Source: Prorocentrum cordatum (taxonomy: Eukaryota > Sar > Dinophyceae > Prorocentrales > Prorocentraceae). From it: DNA of 64,000 nt. The stretch covers positions 1 through 64,000 of the forward strand of contig CAUYUJ010019360.1 of assembly GCA_963575745.1 (NCBI GenBank), read 5' to 3'. Shown one piece after another: positions 10,102 to 20,032 of this stretch (within the stretch, counting starts at the first letter, position 1; every line of letters starts with the position of its first letter). Both the position numbers and the translations under genes were made by a program. The notes under the pieces were generated by a model. The model saw nothing but the letters and a program-made list of their open reading frames with translations, was not told the origin of the DNA and made no database searches.

Positions 10102-13100
10102 TGCGCTCCGGGCGGTGCGGGTCGTCGGGGCGCTCGCCAGGTCCGCGCACCGAGTTCACGCGATCCCCGACGCGGTACCCCTTCATCAGCTCGTGACGCC
10201 GCGCGAACCCGGCCACATCCTGCGGGAACGAGATGATGTTCTTGCGGAACTTGCGCAGCCCTGTCCGAGACACGGTGGCCAAATGCACCTGCATGTGGTC
10301 CAGAGCAATGAGCAGGCTCTCCGTGAGCGTGGCCTGGTCGAACAGGTCGCGCAGGTCATCGGAGGGGAACCGGAAGCACGGGTCCATGTGATTCTGCGCG
10401 GTGCGGAGACCCACCACCTGATACAAGTCGTCTTCCGTGGGCGCGGCCGCCGCCTGCTTGTCCAGATCCCGCCTGCACCGCATGCACACGCCCGCGCACT
10501 CCAGGGCGAAGCCATCCGGCGGGTCGCTCGGCGGCACCTCGTCCCACTCGGCCACCTCCGCGCAGCACGCAGCCAGCCCGTCCCCGCCGCGACGGAGCAG
10601 CAGCATCTTATCCGCGAGCTGGCCCGGCGGCTCGAAGGCAGGGTGGAACGCCGGGAACCGCTCCTGGCACTCGTGGCACGCGAACTTCACCATGCGCGTC
10701 AGGATCGCCTGCGCCGCCTGCACGGCCCGCACGGACGCATCGCGCAGCTGCACGTCATACTTCGCCACGCGCAGCGGCACCGTCTTCAGCGCCAGCAGCA
10801 TGCACTTCTGGTGAACGCCCCCTGCAGCAACACGCGCTCGTTGGTCTACACGCCCTCCGCAGCGATCGCGCAAACGCGCCTCCGGACGAATCTCCCAATG
10901 CTCCGATTCTGGCGCTGATCCAAACACAAACGACTCCGCGACGCCCAGGCCGGCACCTTCCGACGACCTTCCAGGCGCCCATCTGGTCCGAATAACGGCC
11001 CGCAAATCATTCCCGTACCGACCGCGCTTCTTCGCTCGGCGCCCCCGGCCACGACCCGCGCGACCCGCCCCCCGAGCTCCCTGACCGGCCTGCTGCAGCG
11101 CGTCGAGCCCCTCCTTCGCAGTGCGCTCGCCCGCGCCGCCCTCGGGCAGCAGCCCCGCCACGCCGGCGCCCTCCTGCAGCTGGCCCACCCAGACGCGCCC
11201 GGGATTCTCCCCCTCCTCTGCTCTGCGCCCCCGCGGGCCCTGGCCCCGCCACCACGCCCCCGCCATGTGCGCGGGCTCCGTCCACCCGGCAGGCCGCTCC
11301 ACAGGCAACACGACCACGTCGTCATCCCGAACCACGTTCGCTGCGAAGCCGGCCGCGACCCGCGACTCGCGCTGCCACAGAGCCTGGAAATCGTCCGCAT
11401 CGCCCCCGTCCGGCTCATCGCAGCACCGCACCGCCCGCCACTGCGCCCCGCCGCTCTCGGACACGACCGGCGTCTGCAACATACTACACTCGAAACGCAC
11501 TCGGGGCCACTTCGAGCGACGACGGAAATCCTCCTCCACGGCTATCGCCTCCCAAGACGAACGCTCCGCGCTCGGCCCACGACCGCGCGCGCGATCCTCC
11601 AGCTCCAGCAGCACGCGCCCGAACTGTCCTGGCCGCCCCGGCTCCATCAGCGCACCCCGCAACTTATCACCGTCCGACCCCTGGATCCGAAAACTAGCCC
11701 GGTCGCACTGACGGCACAACACCAAGTACTCGCGGACGGCACCGACCAATGCCACCATCCGCTTGTCCTTGAGGTGGGGCACGGACGCAACTGCCCACGC
11801 CCGCGCATCCCCACCTCCGGTTCGCGACAATCCCGCGCGGCGCGGCGCGCTCCCGCGCCCTTCCTCGGCCGCTCGCGCCCCCGCCAGGTCTGCCTCCGTC
11901 GGCGGCCCAGCACCCGCGAAACGCACCAGCTCCGCATCGAGCGCGCTGCGCACCTCGCGCGGCAGCGGCGCCGCGTCTTCTTCCGAGGCGCACTCATGAT
12001 CTGACGCAGAACGCTCGTCGTCGCAATCCGAGGCCGATAACTCCGCCATGCCGCCGCAAGCCTCGTCACCACCGCCCTCCTCATCCACGGCTCCGCGGAC
12101 CGCACCGCCCGCTTCGGCCCATTCTTCGGCGGACGTCTTGCGCTCGAGTCTCCGGCGCCCCCAGCGCGCCTCCGGCACCTCCGCGCCCCCCTCGCCAACT
12201 CGCCCCTCCTCCGCGCCCATGCGCCCCGCACCGCTCTCAGCGGCCTCTGCCTCGGACGTCTTGCGCCCCAGCCGCCGCTTCCGCGCCGCCGCCACCTCCG
12301 CGGCGCCCTCCCCCGCGGGCCCGGCCCCCGCGGCCTCGCGCCCCGCGTCGCCCCCAGCAGCCTCTGCCTCGGACGTCTTGCGCCCCAGCCGCCGCTTCCG
12401 CGCCCCGCCGCGCACCGCGGCGGGCTCGGCAGCCTCCGCCTCGGACGTCTTCCGCCCCAGGCGCCGCTTCCGAGCGCCGCCGCGCACCCCCCCCCCACCC
12501 CCGCCCTCGCCCGCGCCGCCGCCCTGCTGCATCGCACCCTCCACGGCGTCGCCGCCCCCCCCACCGAGCGCAGCGTCCTGGTCTCTCGACGCACCAGCCG
12601 CCGCCGCACACCGATGCGCCGCCCCCCTCAACCACTCCTCCCAATCCAAGTCGGCATCGCGAACCTTGCAATACTCATCCCCTCGCGCGCGCGCAGCGCA
12701 GGAAGGCAGGAGCAGGCGCCAGCAGTGGCACCGATCACACTGCGCCCAATTCTGAATACAGAACAAGTGCGACGCCCCGTCGTCGGCTCCCCCGCACGCC
12801 TCGGGCCCGGCGCCGCCGTCGCCGCCCCCCTGCGGATCCTCTCCGGGCGCATGCCCCATTTTCTCGTTCGCGCGCAGCCTGTTCTCCTTCGAACGCGGAT
12901 CAATGTGCGGATAGCACTGCGGGCCTGCGTACGGCTTCAGATACTGCTGCTTCATTGGGTACCGCCGGATCTCCTCGCTGGTCAACCGCAACGCCTCCAC
13001 GCAGTCCTTCTCGCTACATTTCATTTCGGAAGCTTGCAGCTGCCCCAGGTACTTGTTGAAGACCGCCCTGCTGTACCACATGAACACCTTCCCCCCCTGC

Positions 13101-13790
13101 TGCCCATTGTAGGACTCCCTCTCTGATCCGAACCGAGTAGTTCCCTCCCCGCAACGATCCTGCAGTGTCCGCACCCCTGCCCCCTTCTCGTATACGAAGC
13201 CAGAACGGCCTTGGCCCTTATTCTTTCTCAAATTGTCATGGACTTGCTTGAGGCACTGCTCGTACTCACTGTTCGTTAACACGAATCGCCCGTGCTCGTC
13301 CACCTCACACAAGGACTTCAGCTCAGGCTTCATCTTCGACGCCACGTCCCACATCGCGTGCCGCGCGTACCACTGCTTAGATGGCTTGTTCGCCTTGAGC
13401 GCGAACTCCTTGAACTTATCCAACGCGCCTGCAGGAATCGGGCCCCTGACGCGCCCGTGCGGGCACCCATATCGAGCACACTTCCCGCACACGTCGCCCC
13501 CCGTCTTCGGCCGAAACCGGCACTGCTCTCGCCCCCAGCCCCCCCCCCACGTCAGCCCTTTGCAGCGGTCCTCGTCCACGTAATCCGGCTGGAACTGCCG
13601 GGACTCTGCCTCGGACGCAAGCGCCCCGTCCGCGGCCCCGCGCTTCCGGCGCGCTCTCCGGGCACCGCGCGGACGCGCGGCCGGCCCGCTGCCATGGTTT
13701 GCACCATCGTCAGCACCCCCGACATCCACGATCACTCCACGATCAGACAGGCATCTCCTCGCCATCAGAATCGCTTGGCGGCGCCGCGGC
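10102..13790 (-). CDS. Large Cys-rich protein with CW-like zinc finger and helicase-associated-like C-terminal region, 3' truncated
   Basis: Coding on the minus strand, GC-rich, with its reading frame open from 14581 to 9380; only this part looks genuine. In order it encodes a Cys/His module ([16 protein letters not shown], then [19 protein letters not shown], about 13570-13430); a CW-type zinc finger-like segment ([14 protein letters not shown] ... EYCKV ... AHRC, about 12760-12600); four or five [15 protein letters not shown] repeats (about 12480-12110); and a Cys-rich end (CHECQERFP ... [12 protein letters not shown] ... [12 protein letters not shown], about 10700-10150). The last resembles the region preceding helicases in Helitron-like proteins (DUF6570-like). 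That likeness is from memory and unproven. The frame then runs into simple repeat at 10101, so any helicase part is missing from this locus. It is probably the continuation of the frame that ends at 13743. Confidence 0.55.
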
Positions 13791-15990
13791 CGAAGCCGCG
13801 CCCCGAAGAGCGGGCCTCGCAGCCGCTGCCTGCGGTGCGACGGCGTCCGATCGCGCCCGAGCAGCCCCCGCGCCATCCTCTTCCACCGCAACCCCTGGAA
13901 GCATCGGCATGTCCTCACCCGAATCGCTCTCGTCCCCAGACGCACGGCCGCGCGTGGCGACCGCAGCTGCAGGTCGACGAAGCACGGACGCCCCCGCGGC
14001 ATCGCCCGAATCGGCATCGTCGACGGTGACTCCCTGGATGACTGGCATGTCCTCGCCAGACGACGACGGCGCCCCATCCTCACCGGTCGCGCGTCGCTCC
14101 CGCGCAGCAACGCCCGCCATGACGTTCGGGTTCTGCGCACCGCGGAGATGCGCACCTCGCTGGCTTTTCGCGGCGGCCTTCTTTTTCGGCGCACTCCTCT
14201 TCGGCGCGCCTGCAATCGACCGCAGCCACGGCGCGGCGCCTGCGTCTCCGAGAGATACGCCAGCGGCCAAGCGACCGTCCACATCAACGACCGTCGCGAC
14301 ATGGCCCTCTGGGTACCACACAACGCTGCCGATCTCGGCCCCCCCCGCGGAACCCAAAAACCATGCGCCGGAACACTCCCCACGCAGTAAACCATCTGCA
14401 CTCTCCGCCTCATAGACTCGCATCCTCGAACGGCGCGCCTCCAGCCAATCCTGCACGATAGCAAAGTTCGCCTTCTCCGCTGCGTCACCGCACGCCCCAG
14501 CTCCGGAATCATTAGCGCACTGCAACTCGAAGAAGCACTCCGCCTGCGCGCGCGCGCCAGCACCCCCGCACCGAGCGACACTCAATTGCAGACACTTATT
14601 CCGCCACGGCCCCAGGCGATCTCCCGCATCAACAACTCCGAGTCGCCCCGACGCGACGCCACGTCGAAGGCGCCGCCGCCACGCGCGGGACGCGCCAGAC
14701 CCCCCAGCAGCACCGAGTCGTCCCACGCGGGAACACACATCCCAGAAAACACCGCCCAGCGCGGCGAAGACACAGGCCACGCGCAGAGCCGCATCGCCAA
14801 CGCACTGCCCCGCCCTCTGCGACGCCCTCCAGGCAGCGCCCCCCACGCACTCGTCCGCGCCCCGGCCCGCCCTGGCCTTGGCAGCGCCGATGCCAATGCC
14901 GGGGGAGAACCTGCGCGCGCACACGCGCCGCCCCCCGCACCTCCGCGCGGAGAGCCCACGCAGGCCACAGTAAAACCACTTGGCGACCCGAACCTTCGCG
15001 GCAGACGGCGCCGCATCGGACGGAGCGTCCACGTCGCGCCAGAAGCTCTCTCTCTCTTTCCACATCCGCGCGCGCGCCATCGCGCGCGTCACAGCGCGGC
15101 CACCCGACAGAACTTGTGGCCTTGGCGGGAACAGACCCAGCGCAGCGAAAACTGAAGCTGCAATCAGCGCAACCTCCCCGACTGACAGCGCAGACACACG
15201 CGCTTCCAGAGACGGCAGCGCCACGCGCGGGGTGCACACGGAATCAACAGCCCGCGCCGCTCGGGCATTCAGAAACTGCTGCAGTCGCGTGAGTCTCCGC
15301 CCCCCCAGCGCCGCGCGGGACACCCGGGCACGCCGCGGCGACTCATCGCGCGGACGCGGCGACTCATCGCGCGGAAGCGGGCGCGGCACGACCGGAAGCG
15401 GGACACGGACCGCCATCTCTTCGTTACGCGCCGCCGCCGCCTCCGTCCGCCGCGCCCACTCCGCCTCCCGCCGCGCACAGCGCGACCTCCGAAGCGACGC
15501 GCGGCACGCCTTGCGATGCGCTTTCTGCTCGCGCTGCGCTGCCTCCCAGGCGGCATCACCCACGACTTCCTCCCTGATCACGTCGTGCTCTGCGCGCAAG
15601 CTCTCACGCAGCCGGTCCTCCCACTCAACAGATTCCCCCAGCGGCGGGGCGCGCTCCGCGCCCCGCACAGACGGGGCCGGGACCGAGACCACGGCCGAGA
15701 CAGAAGCCGAGGCCAACGCCAGTGCCAAAGCGGAAGCCCGGACGGGGGCTGACCAGACGACGTCGTCAGGTCCAAACCAATCGTCGTCATCGTCATTCTC
15801 GTCGTCGTCGTCACAGTCGCTGGCGGCAAAAGCATCACTTTCCCCCGCGTCGAAGAGCTCTATAAATTCACGGTCATCACTGCTTTCCCACGGCAAATCG
15901 TCAGCGAGCCGCGCTGGGACTGGCACGGCGACGGAATCCAAGACCCGCGCGCTCCCGCCCGGAAGGACCGGAGCCGAAGCCCGCGACGCC
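13743..15990 (-). CDS. Ala/Arg-rich protein with SGEDMP repeats, probable N-terminal part of the same gene
   Basis: The reading frame is open from 18605, but upstream of about 15990 it is made of palindromic repeat. The plausible coding part has an acidic stretch (SDCDDDDENDDDDDW, about 15780-15830), REEMAV- and RDESPR-rich segments, and a C-terminal third with EKANFAIVQDWLEARRSRM, SVVWYPEGHVATVVDVDG and three copies of a SGEDMPV-type motif ([36 protein letters not shown]). It stops at 13743, where the next frame continues with [10 protein letters not shown], matching what should follow EEMPV. An 11-bp tandem duplication (TGATCGTGGAG/TGATCGTGGAT) sits at the join, so one lesion probably splits a single gene. 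Function unknown. Confidence 0.45.
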
Positions 15991-15999
15991 GCCGGAACC

Positions 16000-16930
16000 T
16001 CCCGCGAAAAGTCAAAAAAAAAACTCTCCCTCCCAGCGCCCTGACCCAGTAGCCTCCTCTCCGCAACGCACAGCCCGCGGCAGAGCCGAAGACGACCGCG
16101 AACATTTCGCGAACGTCTCCTGCTCCGAGCGCGGAGCGCAACGACGGCCGCCCACCGCGCCCGCCGCACGCGCAGACTGGGGAAACTGTCGCGAAAAATT
16201 CGCGATGCTTTCCCCCTCCCAGCGCGCTGCCTCCGAAGAGACACATCCGCACCGAGCGGCCCCCGGAGCAAAAGACCCTCGGGAAAAATCCGCGAGCGTT
16301 TCCCCCTCGGAGAGCGCCACTCCCGAAACGCCCGCTCCGCCCAACAGGCCACACGCCGGAGCAGGAAACCGTCGCGAAAAATTCGCGACAGTTTCCCCCT
16401 CCCAGCGCACTGACCCAGAGGCCACCTCCCCGCGCCGCACAGCCCGCGCTGGCGCCGAAAACGCCCGCGAAAATTTCGCGAGCATTTCGCCCTCACAGCG
16501 CAGACCGCAGTCGCGTCCGCCCACCGCGCCCGCCGCACGCGCAGAATCGGGAAACTGTCGCGGGAAATTCGCGATAGTTTCCCCCTCCCAGCGCGCTGCC
16601 TCCGAAGAGACACATCCGCACCGAGCGGCCCCCGGAGCAAAAGACCCTCGGGAAAAATCCGCGAGCGTTTCCCCCTCCGAGTTCCCGATACGCCCGCTCG
16701 GCCCAACAGACCACACGCCGAAGCAGAAAACCGTCGCGAAAAAATCGCGATAGTTTCCCCCTCCCAGCGCACTGACCCAGAGGCCTTCTCCCCGCGCCGC
16801 ACAGCCCGCGCTGGCGCCGAAAGCGCCCGCGAAAATTTCGCGAGCGTTTCGTCCTCCCAGCGCAGACCGCAGTCGCGGCCGCCCACCGCGCCCGCCGCGC
16901 CACCGCCACACCAGGCTTCCGCACATACAA
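16000..16930. repeat. Cluster of long palindromes centred on TCGCGAAAAATTCGCGA
   Basis: About seven units of 90-100 bp, each centred on a near-perfect palindrome such as GGGAAACTGTCGCG with AAAAA then TTCGCGATAGTTTCCC (around 16185, 16365, 16555 and 16735). Variants have GAAAATTTCGCGAGC or GGGAAAAATCCGCGAG. The units also share CCTCCCAGCGC and CACATCCGCACCGAGCGG. One open frame runs through the block, but both strands give similar RGKLSRIFR or ENFASISPSQ peptides, which is what palindromic repeats produce. Confidence 0.8.
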
Positions 16931-17880
16931 ACATTCTCTCCAAACCTTCGTTTCCTTCAGTGTAACCCGATGCGATGAACCACCGGGCCCCCTCGGCACA
17001 AGGCCCACCTGGAAGGGAACCAGGGCCCGCTTTCGCGGGACTTTCCCAGGCCGCACAGCGTGGCGCGACCAGGGGCCCAGCCGGAGCTGGGGCTTCCGCA
17101 ACAGCTAGCTGCCAAGGGAGAGGAGACTCCCGAGCGCCCGATGCAGCGGTCCTTTGTTTAGCCTCGGTAGGATCGAGGTTCCCTTCACTACTATCTCTCT
17201 CGGAGAGTGGAGACTCCCGAGCGACTGCAGTGAAGTGTCGGTGAACCCAAGTGTGTCTAGCCCTGGGGTGTCCGCGCATCGCACCCGCGGAGGGAGAGCC
17301 GGCATCAACCCAGCATTTCTCTCGATCACTCGAGAGCACAACCGCGTACGCGGCCGAGCCTTCCCCCACAGCGTGCTCGAAAGCTTCTGCAGGCTCCAGC
17401 GTTTCCTCAGATTGCTCTGAGGCACACCCCGAAGGGCGGCCCGGGCAGGAGAGCCCAGGTCTTGAAGAGAGAGGTTCCCGGGCTCTCACCGGGCACGCCG
17501 CAGTCCCCGGAGGGGGCCACAGCTCTGCTGGACTTTCACCAGCGCCCCCGCCGCCTCCGGGAGGAAGCAACAGGAGGTCGTCGCGGGTGTCCACCGGACG
17601 CGCCGCAGTCCGCGCAGGATGCACGACCCTGCTGGGCTTGCACCAGCTCCCCCACCGCCACCCGGAGGCAGCAGCAGGTCCTGGGCTTTCACCAGGTGCC
17701 CCGCCATCTCCTGTGAGACAGCAGATCTCCCTCGGGTTAGCCCAGAGGATAGGCCCCAGAGCCCGCCGCCGCTCCCTGCGGAACGACTGCAGACCCCCGG
17801 GCCGCGCTAGAAGCTCAAGGCTCCTTGAGCCTAAAGGAAGAGGAAGGAGGAGCGCCTGTGGAGGCTGCGTGGCGGCGGCG
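16931..17880. other. GC-rich low-complexity stretch with degenerate duplications
   Basis: No convincing gene. About 17520-17580 and 17625-17690 are diverged copies of one segment (GCTGGACTTTCACCAGCGCC against GCTGGGCTTGCACCAGCTCC), each near a CGCCGCAGTCC motif. The minus frame stays open but is Pro/Ala/Gly-rich without recognisable motifs. Confidence 0.5.
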
Positions 17881-17889
17881 GCCCCCCCC

Positions 17890-17891
17890 CC

Positions 17892-17944
<53 letters not shown>

Positions 17945-18100
17945 GTCGTCGTCGTCGTCGTGCCTCCCGCTCCGTCGCCGCTGCTGCCCTTTTCTGCTCC
18001 CCGCTGGCCGGCCCCCCTCTGCTTGCCTTGCCCTGCTGCGCTCTCCCGGTGCCCCCCCGCGGGCCCCTCGCGCCTCTGTCGTCGTCGTCGTCGTCCCTCC
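17890..18100. repeat. TCG trinucleotide microsatellite tracts
   Basis: About 23 near-perfect GTC/TCG triplets at 17893-17962 and a shorter tract at about 18076-18098, separated by CTCCCGCTCC(C/G)TCGCCGCTGC duplicated on both sides. Poly-Val or poly-Asp frames here are artefacts of the triplet repeat. Confidence 0.9.
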
Positions 18101-18169
18101 CGCTCCCTCGCCGCTGCTGCTCTCTTCTGCTCCCTGCTGGCCGGCCCCTCCTCCGCGGCCGCGGCCGGA

Positions 18170-18610
18170 GCCGCAGCCGCGGCCGCGGCCGCAGCTGGAA
18201 GAAAAAAACCACCGCGAAAAATTGGCAATGGTTTCCCCCCTCCCAGCCGCAGCCACAGCCGGACCCGCAGCCGTGGCCGCGGCCGCGGCTGGAAAAGCAA
18301 AACCACAGCGAAAAAATCGCAATAGTTTCCCCCTCCCAGCCGCGGCCAGAGCCGCAGCCCGGCCGCGGCTGGAAGAAGAAAACCATTTCGCGGTGGTTTC
18401 CCCTTCCAGCCGCAGCCGCAGCCGCAGCCGCAGCCGCAGCAGCGGCCGCGGCTGGAAGAAGGAAACCGCCGCGAAAAATTCGCGATAGTTTCCCCCTCCC
18501 AGCCGCGGCCGCAGCCACAGCCAGAGCCGCAGCCGCGGCCGCGGACGCGGCTGGAAGAAGAAAACCACCGCGAAAAATTCGCGATAGTTTCCCCCTCCCA
18601 GCCACAGCCG
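18170..18610. repeat. Second palindrome cluster with GCAGCCGCGGCC repeats
   Basis: Units of 85-100 bp made of a GCAGCCGCGGCC-rich half and the same CGCGAAAAATTCGCGATAG core followed by TTTCCCCCTCCCAGCC as in 16000-16930 (cores near 18220, 18305, 18475 and 18575). One unit lacks the right arm (CATTTCGCGGTGG). Confidence 0.8.
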
Positions 18611-18724
18611 CAGGTGGCTGCGGTAATTCTGGAGCGGCGAAGATGGGCTGCTGGCAGGCACCACCAGTCCAGCTTTTTATCTAAAACCCTCTAGCTTTCA
18701 GAGAGCTCTCGGGAAAACTGGGCG

Positions 18725-18758
18725 CCGGCGGTAAACCGTCAACCTTTGTTACCGCCGG
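18725..18758. repeat. Stem-loop repeat H1 (consensus form)
   Basis: CCGGCGGTAA pairs with TTACCGCCGG around an ACCGTCAACCTTTG loop, followed by GGGACTCGTAGAGCTTCC and TATATAATG. It heads the first composite unit. Confidence 0.9.
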
Positions 18759-18789
18759 GGGACTCGTAGAGCTTCCTGACAACATATAA

Positions 18790-19680
18790 TGTCGGAAAAA
18801 ATTACACTGCAAAAACAGTTTTTCAGCCCAAGCAATTTCAGACCTCTCGGATGCAACAGCCGAACGCCCCCGATGCTTCTGGATTGTCTTCTGTACGAGC
18901 TCTGTAGCTCTCCTACAGCCCGAGTTACGTGCGTAAATCGACAGCACCTCTCAAGATGACTCGAACAATACGAATAGTTTCGCAAACCTAGCTCGAGTAT
19001 CAGACCGAGTTCAGACCTCTGCATGCGACAGGCGGACGCGCCTGATGTCTCTGAATCGATTCCTGTTATTACCAGCCCTGCAGCCCCCCCTACAGCCCGA
19101 GTTAAGTGCAGGAAACCGACAGCACCTCTCAGGATGACTCGAACAATACGAACAGTTTCGCGCACCTAGTTCGGGCAGAAGACAGAGTTCGGAGCTCTGG
19201 ATTCGAAAGGCGGACGCGCCTGATTTCTTCGAATCGATTGCTGTGATAACCATCCCTGCAGTCCCCTTACAGCCCGAGTTAAGTGCAGAGAACCGACAGC
19301 ATCTCTCAAGATGACTCGAACAACACGAATAGTTTCGCGATTCTAGATCGGGCAGCAGACCGAGTTCAGAGCTCTCGATTGAACAGACAACGACCACTGA
19401 TTATTCTGAATCATATTCTGTAAGTATCAGTTCTGTAGCTCGAGTTTCGTACAGAACACCGAGAGCGTCTGTCAAGATGACTCGAATAATACGAATAGGT
19501 TTGCGCACCTTGCTCGGCTAGCAAACCGAGTTCAGACCTCTAGGTTCAACAGGCGAACGCGCCGAATCATTCTACATCGATTAGCTGTGTTTATCAGCTC
19601 TTTAGCTGTCCTAAAGCTCGAGTTATGTTCAGAAAACCGTTATTGCGTGTCAAGATGATTCGAAACGGCCGATCCCGCCT
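18790..19680. repeat. 175-bp tandem repeat array A1
   Basis: The motif CAGACCGAGTTCAGACCTCT recurs near 19001, 19181, 19356 and 19522, giving a 166-180 bp period. Each unit contains a CTCGG ... CCGAG hairpin, a GGCG(A/G)ACGCG(C/T)C element and AGCTGTCCTACAGCT or a variant. The array ends in a conserved tail (GATCAAGATGGCGAGCGG, GAATAAGATCGAATATCA). Confidence 0.85.
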
Positions 19681-19812
19681 GCCTGCTTTTTGGCAGTAAA
19701 AGGTACCCGATCGAGCTGAGATCAAGATGGCGAGCGGGAATAAGATCGAATATCATGGGAAAAAATACTGGAGCTCAAACGAATTGTTGACTTTCGAAAA
19801 CAAAACTGGGCG

Positions 19813-19833
19813 CCGGCGGTAAACCGTCAACCT
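19813..19833. repeat. Left half of stem-loop H2, split by LINE-B copy 1
   Basis: CCGGCGGTAAACCGTCAACC is followed directly by the LINE-B 3' end (GTTTTTTTGCGGACTTTGCG). The other side of the split, GGGGGGACTCGTAGAGC, is at about 25594. Confidence 0.85.
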
Positions 19834-20032
19834 TTGTTTTTTTGCGGACTTTGCGGTCGACTGCGCAGGCTTTCCAGCCTAGTCGGAAGCAAGGAGCGGG
19901 CGCATCGGGAGTAGGCGGAAGCCTCACCGATCCAAACGATCAGAGGCGAAAGCCAACTCTTATTAGGAGGATGAGAGGTCAAGCACACACACACGACAAA
20001 CGAAGGCATGGCGTGAGTGAGCACAATCAAAA

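Noticed and set aside
9380-14581. A single 1733-codon gene
   Set aside because: The first 280 or so codons overlap the better-supported SGEDMP frame, and the last 240 are translated simple repeat; only the part about 13790-10102 is kept.
15990-18605. N-terminal half of the 1620-codon frame as protein
   Set aside because: Built from palindromic and CG-rich repeats whose opposite strand gives equally long peptides; no motif, so not called as coding.
19560-19620. Hammerhead ribozyme suggested by CTGATGA in the 175-bp repeats
   Set aside because: CTGATGA is common, but no GAAA core or cleavage-site stem follows at the right distance in the units checked.
18800-19700. tRNA- or SINE-like A and B boxes in the 175-bp repeat
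   Set aside because: CGAGTTCAGACC only loosely resembles a B box, and no matching A box or cloverleaf was found.
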